Positions 4,503 through 10,777 of a stretch of DNA of 10,777 bases are shown here, piece after piece. Positions within the stretch are counted from its first letter, which is position 1. The number at the start of each line of letters is the position of its first letter. The notes under the pieces were generated by a model. It saw only the letters and a list, made by a program, of their open reading frames with translations, searched no databases and had not been told where the DNA came from. The stretch is from positions 1-10,777 of the forward strand of contig DNRP01000076.1 of the NCBI GenBank assembly GCA_003499955.1, in the 5' to 3' direction. The translations under genes were made by a program, and so were the position numbers. Source of the stretch: Cyanobacteria bacterium UBA9971. GTDB lineage: Bacteria; Cyanobacteriota; Vampirovibrionia; Gastranaerophilales; UBA9971.

Positions 4503-7500
4503 TTATAATACTGAAATTCTTAAAGCTGCATCATCAGTGGCTTCCCATACACCATTTTTATTTATATCAAAATTTTCAAGAGTTTTTAACATTTCAGCAA
4601 AATCAAGACTTCCATTATTATTTATATCAAAACTAATTTTAGCATTTTGAATTTGAGTGGTTGTATATCCTGATGCCCCTAAGAAAGCTTCTATTTCGCT
4701 TGTACTTAATGAACAATCTTTATCCAGATCGTATGTAAACATTCCTGTAGCTGCAGAGTAAATATTTGATAACATAGCTGTAGATGCATAACCACTTGAA
4801 AGATCAATTCCTGAGAAATTTTGAAGTAAACCGATAAATTCACCTGTTTCAAAACTTCCGGTTTTATTTGTGTCTGCATCTATATATGCTTGTGTTAATT
4901 TCATTGTATCTACTGTTCCGTCTGCATTTTGATATGTATTAACAAAAGTATCCGCCATATAATCAGGCATTCCTATTGTTTTAAACAGATTTCTTACTTC
5001 TGCTTGAGATAATTTTTTATCTCCATTTGCATCGTAAGAATTTACATTTGCTACTGCTGTATTCCAAAGAGCATTTACTTGTGCTTTATTATCTGCAGTT
5101 ACACTAATTTGAGCTTCCGATACATTACTAAATAAATTCATATAATCTTCAAATTCAAAACTTCCGGTTTTATTTGTATCTGCATCTATATATGCTTGTG
5201 TTAACTTCATTGCATCTACTGTTCCGTCTGCATTTTGATATGTATTAACAAAAGTATCCGCCATATAATCAGGCATTCCTATTGTTTTAAACAGATTTCT
5301 TACTTCTGCTTGAGATAATTTTTTATCTCCATTTGCATCGTAAGAATTTACATTTGCTACTGCTGTATTCCAAAGAGCATTTACTTGTGCTTTATTATCT
5401 GCAGTTACACTAATTTGAGCTTCCGATACATTACTAAATAAATTCATATAATCTTCAAATTCGAATATACCTGATTTATTGCTATCAGCGTCAATAAAGC
5501 TTTTCATCATTTCAATATTGTTTAATTTACCGTCCAGATCTGTATCATAAGTACCTACAAAGCTATTTGCAGCATAATCAGGCATTCCTAATGTTTTAAA
5601 GAATGATTGTGCTTCTTCTTGAGATAAATTATTATCTTTATTTACGTCATAACCGGCAAGTACACTTGATGCTGCATTAAAATTCCCGTTAATTTGAACG
5701 GTATTTCCTGCCACTGCAGAAAGATCTATCTGTGCAAATCTTGCATATTGAACCAATTGTTCATTAAATTCTAAAGAGCCATTTGTATTGACGTCAAAAT
5801 CAACATTTGCTTTTAATAATTCAAAAACATCAAGACTTCCGTCTGTATTTGAATCATAAATATTAAGAGCTTCCGCTGCAAGACTAGCTGAGAAACCTTT
5901 TGATACAAAATAATTACCTAATTCTTCAGCATTTAATTGTTGATCGCTTGTTTTGTCAAAAGCATTAATTATTGGTGTTGTGTAATTATAAAGACCTTGA
6001 TATTGTTTTTGATTTGAAGTATCAGGACTAGGATCTAAAGTTACGCCTGCTAAACTACTTTGTAATGTTAACTCTTCGCTAAGTTCTAATTTACCTGATT
6101 CGTCTGTATCATTATCAATATAAGATTTCATTAATTCTAAAATATCAATTTCGCTGTCACTATTAGCATCATAAGAAGCTAAAATACCTGTAAGACCAGT
6201 TACAAGATTTTCAGAAAAACCTTTTGAAGCAAAATAATTTTTTAATTCAGCTTCTTTAAGAGCTTGATCTTGATCTGCATCAAACTGGGTTAAAATTCCT
6301 TTTAATTCAGAATAAATAGAATCATATTGATTTTCATTGCTAACTGTTGCATTTAAAGTAACGCCAGAGAGTACTTCTTCTAAATTCAATTCTTCACTTA
6401 ATTCAAGTGTACCGTTTGCATTGATATCGTATGTAAGGTTCATTTTCATTAATTCGAGAAGATCAAGATTTCCGTCTTTTGCTCCAAGTGTATTTGCTGT
6501 GTCGAAAAGTGTAATAGCTTCATCAGCAATATAATCAGGAAGATTTTTATCTGCAAAGTATTTTCTTAATTCAGTTGAACTAATTAAAGAATTATTATCA
6601 TTATCATTTTCTTTTACGTAGCTTTGTAATTCTTCAAACATTCTTGTATATTGTTTAATATTACTTTGGTTAAGTCCAAGATTCACTGTATTTTGAGAAA
6701 GTGCTTCATATAAAGATAATTTTTCATTAACATCAAGCTCGTTATTATTATTGATATCAAATTGTTTATAAGCTTGCATTAATTCAAGACGATTAAGGTT
6801 GCCATCACCATCTATATCAAACTGTACAATAGCTTCATCTGCTAAATAAGCAGGTAATCCCTCTGAAATAAGAAAATCTTTATATTCATCAATGCCGGCG
6901 ATTTTATCGTTATTATAATCAGTTGCTGTAATTATTTCGCTAACATTATCAAATAACTTTGTATTTTCAACGGTGTTTTTTAAATTTAATGATTCAGCCG
7001 CATTAAGTGAACCATTACTGTCTGTATCAAACTGCATAAGACCTTGCATATATTCAAAAAGATTAATTTTACCGTCTTTTGCTTGAATGATTGAACCGTT
7101 TGTATCTGTTACTTCTTGATCAAAAAGCATCATTAAATTTTCAGCATAATATTCAGGTTGTGTTGCGCCTGTTTTTGCATTTGGTGTTAATAAAGCTGCT
7201 CTGTATTCTTCTAAACCAACATCGCCATCTTTATTAAGATCAAGGGCTATAAAAGATTTACCGGCTTTAAAAAGATTTGCATACTGGGTTTGATCCATTG
7301 TTGTATCAAACTTAATATTAGAAATTGAATTTTGAAAAGAAAGTTGTTCACTAAAACTTAAAGCACCGTCAGCATCTGCATCAGAAGCTTGCATTGCGCT
7401 TACCAAATCAGCATAAGAAATACCCAGGGTTGTATCTGCTGCAAGATTCATTGCATTTAATGCTATATTTTGAGGCATTTTATTATTATTTAAATAAGTA

Positions 7501-8819
7501 ACATACTCGGAATAATTAACATAGCCGTCTTGATTAGTTACTACACCTTTTGAATCTTTTGTTCCGTCAACTGATTTAATAAAGTTTTTTGCGCCAATTT
7601 CAATGCTTGTAAGTTTTCTTAACAGGCTTAAAAAAGGATTAAGTTCGCCGGCTACGAATTGTCCGTCTGAATCAACGGTATCAGAAGTTAATTTACCGTC
7701 TTTATTTATATCCAATTCTATTGATCTATCAAGATATTCTAAAATATCTACTTCGTCATCACCATTTTGATTATAAAAATTTATAAAATCCTGAGCATCA
7801 TTAACATCATAATTACTAAATTCAAGCACTTTTTGATATTCAGCCAAATTAACTTTTCCGTTTTTGTCTGTGTCTGCTGATTTGAAAAAAGTAGAAGCGC
7901 TTGATAATAATGAATTATATTGAGTAGATGTTGTTGTAGGATCAATTTGAACAGAAGAAAGGGAATTTTGATAATTAAGACTTTCACTAAAACTTAAAGA
8001 ACCATCACTGTCTGCATCAAAATTTGTATAAATGTTAGCTAATCCTGCTGCTGATAAAGTGTCATCCAAACTATAAGTATTAAAAAGATTTTCAGCAATA
8101 TCTGAAGGCATGCTTTGTTTTGTTAGATATTCTGTATATTCAGCTTTGCTGATTAGACCGTCTTTAATAACAGTACCATCACTATCTTCTGTACCGTCAA
8201 CCGCTGCTACTAATTTTTTTGCGCTGATTTGAAGATTTGAAAGCGGTTTTAAAACATTCGCTTGAGTTAATGCATATTTTTCTACCGCGTCTAAAAGACC
8301 GTCTTTATTTAAATCCATATCGATTGATTTTTTTTGATATTGTAAAATGTTAAAACTGGTTCCGCCTGAATTATAAAAATTTATAAAAGCTGCAGCGGTA
8401 ATAGGATCATAATTATTATCATTAAGATAATTTTGAACTTCAGTTAATGTTACTTCAGTATTACCGTCTTTGTCTGCGGATTTAAAGAAATTAATGGAAT
8501 TAGAGAACAATGAAATATATTTATTTTGATCTATTGTTGTATTTATTGTTGTTCCTGATAAGTCATTTTGAAGAGCAAGATTTTCACTGAAACTTAAAGT
8601 ACCATCATTATCACTATCATATGATGTAAAACCATCAAACAATTCCTGTTTAGAAAAACCGGCGCTACCATCCTGTTCAAAAATAGTAACAGCTCCTGTT
8701 GCCATACCTAAAGGCATATTTTGGGTTTTTAAATAATTTTGATATTCCAGTGAAGAAATAATACCATCATTATTTTTATCGTTATTAAACATAAAATATT
8801 GTGTAAAATAATTCATCAT
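4503..8819 (-). CDS. Giant EF-hand repeat protein (1438 aa), putative calcium-binding
   Basis: About three dozen EF-hand-like loops make up nearly the whole protein. Canonical examples are DKNNDGIISSLE (residues 14-25), DSDNDGTLSFSE, DLNKDGLLDAVE, DIDGDGNLNRLE and DLDKDCSLSTSE. Others are degenerate or carry insertions, such as DADTNKTGSFE. Loops alternate with recurring helices in units of about 100 residues (patterns like ELMKSYIDNDTDESGKLEL and KGFSxxLAxxAL). Residues 1121-1222 and 1223-1324 are a nearly perfect duplication. There is no signal peptide, membrane segment, enzyme domain or cell-wall anchor; the first loop starts at residue 14 and the chain ends LRISVL. Candidate roles are calcium buffering or sensing, a structural or surface protein, or a substrate of a signal-less exporter such as type I secretion; none is shown by the sequence. 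The start is ATG at 8819, with AAAGGA (8836-8831) eleven bases upstream; an immediate second ATG is also possible. It is the only gene between the integrase scar and the membrane-protein pair. Confidence 0.9.
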   Translation of the reverse strand: MMNYFTQYFMFNNDKNNDGIISSLEYQNYLKTQNMPLGMATGAVTIFEQDGSAGFSKQELFDGFTSYDSDNDGTLSFSENLALQNDLSGTTINTTIDQNKYISLFSNSINFFKSADKDGNTEVTLTEVQNYLNDNNYDPITAAAFINFYNSGGTSFNILQYQKKSIDMDLNKDGLLDAVEKYALTQANVLKPLSNLQISAKKLVAAVDGTEDSDGTVIKDGLISKAEYTEYLTKQSMPSDIAENLFNTYSLDDTLSAAGLANIYTNFDADSDGSLSFSESLNYQNSLSSVQIDPTTTSTQYNSLLSSASTFFKSADTDKNGKVNLAEYQKVLEFSNYDVNDAQDFINFYNQNGDDEVDILEYLDRSIELDINKDGKLTSDTVDSDGQFVAGELNPFLSLLRKLTSIEIGAKNFIKSVDGTKDSKGVVTNQDGYVNYSEYVTYLNNNKMPQNIALNAMNLAADTTLGISYADLVSAMQASDADADGALSFSEQLSFQNSISNIKFDTTMDQTQYANLFKAGKSFIALDLNKDGDVGLEEYRAALLTPNAKTGATQPEYYAENLMMLFDQEVTDTNGSIIQAKDGKINLFEYMQGLMQFDTDSNGSLNAAESLNLKNTVENTKLFDNVSEIITATDYNNDKIAGIDEYKDFLISEGLPAYLADEAIVQFDIDGDGNLNRLELMQAYKQFDINNNNELDVNEKLSLYEALSQNTVNLGLNQSNIKQYTRMFEELQSYVKENDNDNNSLISSTELRKYFADKNLPDYIADEAITLFDTANTLGAKDGNLDLLELMKMNLTYDINANGTLELSEELNLEEVLSGVTLNATVSNENQYDSIYSELKGILTQFDADQDQALKEAELKNYFASKGFSENLVTGLTGILASYDANSDSEIDILELMKSYIDNDTDESGKLELSEELTLQSSLAGVTLDPSPDTSNQKQYQGLYNYTTPIINAFDKTSDQQLNAEELGNYFVSKGFSASLAAEALNIYDSNTDGSLDVFELLKANVDFDVNTNGSLEFNEQLVQYARFAQIDLSAVAGNTVQINGNFNAASSVLAGYDVNKDNNLSQEEAQSFFKTLGMPDYAANSFVGTYDTDLDGKLNNIEMMKSFIDADSNKSGIFEFEDYMNLFSNVSEAQISVTADNKAQVNALWNTAVANVNSYDANGDKKLSQAEVRNLFKTIGMPDYMADTFVNTYQNADGTVDAMKLTQAYIDADTNKTGSFEFEDYMNLFSNVSEAQISVTADNKAQVNALWNTAVANVNSYDANGDKKLSQAEVRNLFKTIGMPDYMADTFVNTYQNADGTVDTMKLTQAYIDADTNKTGSFETGEFIGLLQNFSGIDLSSGYASTAMLSNIYSAATGMFTYDLDKDCSLSTSEIEAFLGASGYTTTQIQNAKISFDINNNGSLDFAEMLKTLENFDINKNGVWEATDDAALRISVL
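4848..5459 (-). repeat. 306-bp tandem duplication inside the EF-hand gene
   Basis: Bases 4848-5153 and 5154-5459 are consecutive copies of a 306-bp (102-codon) unit beginning FEDYMNLFSNVSEAQISV in the protein. By direct comparison I find only three differences, all within about 50 bases near the C-terminal end of each unit. Just one changes the protein (VDAMKL versus VDTMKL). Other repeat units in the gene are strongly diverged, so this copy is recent or homogenised. Confidence 0.95.
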
Positions 8820-8903
8820 ACCCGTTATTTTCCTTTAATCCGATCTAATAATATATATTTCGGTTTTTCCCCGTAAAAGTTTAAAAAACATGGCTTTTTC
8901 AAA

Positions 8904-8989
8904 CAAAATTGTTACAAAAAATAATATTATATATACTTTAGTATATACTTTTCCATGGGTTTATTTTCTATACCAAAACGAGTTTATTT
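8904..8989 (-). promoter_or_regulatory. Probable promoter region of the EF-hand gene
   Basis: This gap upstream of the EF-hand gene contains a minus-strand TATAAT (8931-8926) without a good -35. Just upstream are two copies of TATATACTTT 12 bp apart (8930-8939, 8942-8951), the second overlapping the palindrome AGTATATACT (8940-8949). It also contains CAAAATTGTTACA (8904-8916), a 13-mer shared with the repeat at 1995-2007. Predicted leader length is about 100 bases. The promoter call is weak, the repeats are plain. Confidence 0.35.
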
Positions 8990-9496
8990 CTAAAAGCTGT
9001 ATAAATTTAAAATTTTTTTTAAAAACCTGATTATGATGGCTGCGAAAAGTAAAATTTTGCCTTTAATAAAATATTTTTCATTGATTTTTTTAATTTGATT
9101 TAATTCAAGTAACCTTTGTAAACGAGTTTTGACCATAAAATCGCTTTTATAATCCTGCGTTAAGTTTTCAATTTTTAAAGTTTTATTTTTTTTGATTTCA
9201 AGAAGAATTTTTATTCTTCGGGCTGTTTCGCTCATGTTAAAAAAATGAAAATACGCATATCCCAGAGAATTATAAACAAGAAAAGCATAAGCAAAAGCAG
9301 AAAAACTCTTGTTTAATGAATAAAATATAAAAATTATCGGAATATTCAAAATTAATTCACAAAATATGGCTGTATTTTGATTGGAAATTTTGAATTTAAA
9401 GATATTTTTGTTTAATCTGATAAAAATAATATGAAAAACCATTAAAATTAATGGCGAAAAAAGTAAAAATAATAAAGAAAAAGTTGTTTTGTTCAT
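8990..9496 (-). CDS. Small membrane protein with C-terminal winged-helix-like domain (paralogue 2)
   Basis: This 168-residue protein has three predicted membrane segments at about residues 5-27, 43-62 and 65-85. A conserved-looking YFHFFNMSETARRIKIL segment follows, and then a soluble region of about 60 residues (90-150) with helix-helix-strand character (TRLQRLLELNQIKKINEKYF), which resembles a winged helix. A short hydrophobic tail ends the chain. Layout and the S-L-x-x-AY...AR...I pattern after the third segment match the gene just upstream, so the two look like tandem paralogues. The ATG at 9496 lies seven bases after the upstream stop, with a GGGA-like site inside the upstream gene's end, indicating an operon. 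I do not recognise a named family with a known role. A membrane-bound regulator or an accessory of the neighbouring glycosyltransferase locus is possible. Confidence 0.7.
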   Translation of the reverse strand: MNKTTFSLLFLLFSPLILMVFHIIFIRLNKNIFKFKISNQNTAIFCELILNIPIIFIFYSLNKSFSAFAYAFLVYNSLGYAYFHFFNMSETARRIKILLEIKKNKTLKIENLTQDYKSDFMVKTRLQRLLELNQIKKINEKYFIKGKILLFAAIIIRFLKKILNLYSF

Positions 9497-9503
9497 TTAA
9501 AAA

Positions 9504-10016
9504 CTATCCCTGTCCAAATTCAAGTCCGTATAATTTTCTATAAATCCTGAATATATTTGCTAATATTTCCCCCTTTCGGGTTAATAATATTGAATTATCT
9601 TGTTGATAGATAAAATTTTCTTTAATCAAATCTTCTACTCTTTCATAAACAAGATTATTAAGATTAAATTTGTTTGTAATTTCTTCTTGAGAAAGACCTT
9701 TTTCTCCTGATTTATAAACAAAATAGACTATTTGCAAAGAAGGAGCATTTGCTCGCGCCGCGGGATAAGTTTGAATATATGCGCACGAAAGAGAAAAATA
9801 CAGCAAAAAAGTGCTAAATATAAGATTATTATTTGTAAAATTTTTAAAAAAATTTATTAATAAAATAATTCCTGTAAATAATAAAGGCAAAAAGATAAAA
9901 AGCAGAAATAAAAAATTTATTTCATTTTTTGGTTTTTTAACCCTCCAGATAAGTATATGGAAAATTAAAAATATTATAAATATTAATATTCCAAAAATTA
10001 AAGATAAAATAAACAA
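9504..10016 (-). CDS. Small membrane protein with C-terminal winged-helix-like domain (paralogue 1)
   Basis: This 170-residue protein has three strongly hydrophobic segments at about residues 2-24, 33-59 and 66-82. After a YPAARANAPSLQIVYFVYKS link comes a helix-turn-helix/wing-like tail (GLSQEEITNKFNLNNLVYER, then an ILLTRKGEILANIF strand-turn-helix). The tail reads like a marR/winged-helix fold. The start is TTG at 10016; no ATG or GTG lies nearby, and an in-frame TAA precedes it. A strong AAGGGGGC (10036-10029) sits 12 bases upstream, slightly far but the only candidate. It is first in the two-gene unit with the paralogue downstream and is divergent from the glycosyltransferase gene. Function not known from sequence. 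Confidence 0.72.
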   Translation of the reverse strand: MFILSLIFGILIFIIFLIFHILIWRVKKPKNEINFLFLLFIFLPLLFTGIILLINFFKNFTNNNLIFSTFLLYFSLSCAYIQTYPAARANAPSLQIVYFVYKSGEKGLSQEEITNKFNLNNLVYERVEDLIKENFIYQQDNSILLTRKGEILANIFRIYRKLYGLEFGQG

Positions 10017-10097
10017 TGTATAAAAATTGCCCCCTTATGCTTATTATAATAAAATTATATTATAAATTATTTATACACAATACTATTAAGGCTGATT
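10017..10097. promoter_or_regulatory. Divergent intergenic promoter region
   Basis: This 81-bp region separates the leftward membrane-protein pair from the rightward glycosyltransferase. It has several TATAAT-like hexamers on both strands (plus 10045-10050; minus 10048-10043, 10059-10054 and 10064-10059), none with a properly spaced consensus -35. It also holds both ribosome binding sites: AAGGGGGC on minus (10036-10029) and AAGG on plus (10088-10091). Shared regulation of the two transcripts is plausible. Confidence 0.4.
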
Positions 10098-10777
10098 ATG
10101 AAAAAATATTCCCTTTCGGTTATAATGCCTGCTTTGAATGAAGAAAAAAACATCAAAAAAGCAGTTATTAATACAATAAATGCTTTAAATAAGCATAAAA
10201 TTAATGGTGAAATAATAATAATAAACGATGGAAGCACTGATAATACAGCCAATATTGTACAGGAACTTTCTAAAAATATTGATAATCTTAAAATAATTAC
10301 TCATGAAAAACCTGAAGGAATTGGATGCAGTGTTTGGGATGGAATGAAATCTTCCGAAAAAGATGTTGTGGTTTATTTTCCTGCTGATAATGAAAATGAT
10401 CCCGATGATGCATTAATATATTTTGATCTTATGAAAAAAGTTGACATAATTGTACCTTTTATTCACAATCTTGAGGTTAGAACAATAACAAGAAGAATTA
10501 TTTCCGCAATATTTAATTTCATCATAAACATTACTTTTTTTACTAAATTTAATTATCATAACGGAACCACCTTTTACAGGCGTGTAATTCTTAATGATAT
10601 TGAATTATCTAATTTGGGATTTTTTTATCAAACAGAATTACTTATTAAGCTTATAAAAAAAGGTTATTTATTTGCAGAAGTTCCTAATTTTCTTGATCGA
10701 AGGTCAGGAGGAAAATCAAAAGCACTTACATTAAAATCTTTGTTTCAAACAATTAAAAGTTATTTGAATTTAATTTA
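10098..10777 (+). CDS. Family 2 glycosyltransferase (DPM1-like), partial at right edge
   Basis: The reading frame is open for 226 codons to the window end. It opens MKKYSLSVIMPALNEEKNI, the nucleotide-sugar binding start of GT-A family 2 enzymes, followed by INDGSTDNT (42-50). PADNENDP (95-102) stands where the metal-binding DxD-type motif is expected. Later come an acceptor-side NGTTFYRR and EVPNFLDRRSGGKSKA, the EVP...R...GKSK signature of dolichol-phosphate-mannosyltransferase-like members. These enzymes move a sugar from a nucleotide donor to a lipid carrier or to glycan at the inner membrane face. A hydrophobic stretch (ISAIFNFIINITFF) may associate with the membrane. The start is ATG at 10098, with AAGG six bases upstream. 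The C-terminus is missing, so extra membrane segments cannot be judged. Confidence 0.9.
   Translation, partial: MKKYSLSVIMPALNEEKNIKKAVINTINALNKHKINGEIIIINDGSTDNTANIVQELSKNIDNLKIITHEKPEGIGCSVWDGMKSSEKDVVVYFPADNENDPDDALIYFDLMKKVDIIVPFIHNLEVRTITRRIISAIFNFIINITFFTKFNYHNGTTFYRRVILNDIELSNLGFFYQTELLIKLIKKGYLFAEVPNFLDRRSGGKSKALTLKSLFQTIKSYLNLI

Noticed and set aside
4848..5459. Long near-identical repeats that could suggest a CRISPR array or an inserted element
   Set aside because: The units are 306 bp, contiguous, in frame and encode EF-hand units; there are no spacers or inverted ends.

Overview
This is an AT-rich window (roughly 30% G+C by eye) from a bacterium using the standard code. The tRNA fragment has a genome-encoded CCA end. 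Composition, the integrase style and the huge EF-hand protein make me think of an uncultured gut-type lineage such as Gastranaerophilales (Melainabacteria). An Elusimicrobiota-like host is also possible; this is a low-confidence guess, not a sequence-proven assignment.

Bases 1-3505 look like the end of an integrative element. At the left edge is a frameshifted tyrosine integrase (minus strand, running off the window). Next comes an intact plus-strand AlbA_2/HATPase/winged-helix protein (521-1849), followed by an array of AAAGGTATACTT-like motifs. Then comes a two-gene minus-strand operon of the 'mobile mystery protein' type: an HTH regulator (3144-2683) and a Fic-domain protein (2683-2087) overlapping by one base. 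The operon is flanked by imperfect direct repeats (1972-2014 and 3252-3297). Its promoter is a textbook TTGACA-16-TATAAT, covered by three palindromic operator-like sites with centres exactly 33 bp apart. At 3456-3505 is the 3' part of a tRNA-Pro(GGG), from the anticodon arm to CCA, with no 5' half: the signature of an att site. By the geometry of tRNA integration, the element that displaced this fragment lies to its left.

Bases 3506-4383 carry the tRNA terminator, two tandem 11-bp repeats that look like integrase arm sites, and a wrecked second tyrosine integrase. The wreck is chimeric. Its 5' end is an in-frame fragment resembling a HEPN/Abi-type protein, and its 3' end carries a second, diverged, out-of-frame copy of an integrase tail. 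This suggests repeated integration and decay at the same tRNA gene.

Bases 4503-8819 (minus) encode a 1438-residue protein built almost entirely from EF-hand-like calcium-binding loops, including a nearly perfect 306-bp tandem duplication. Upstream of it, 8990-10016 (minus) holds two adjacent, apparently paralogous small membrane proteins with a cytoplasmic winged-helix-like tail. Divergent from these, a GT-A family 2 glycosyltransferase starts at 10098 and runs off the right edge, hinting at a surface-polysaccharide or lipid-glycosylation neighbourhood.
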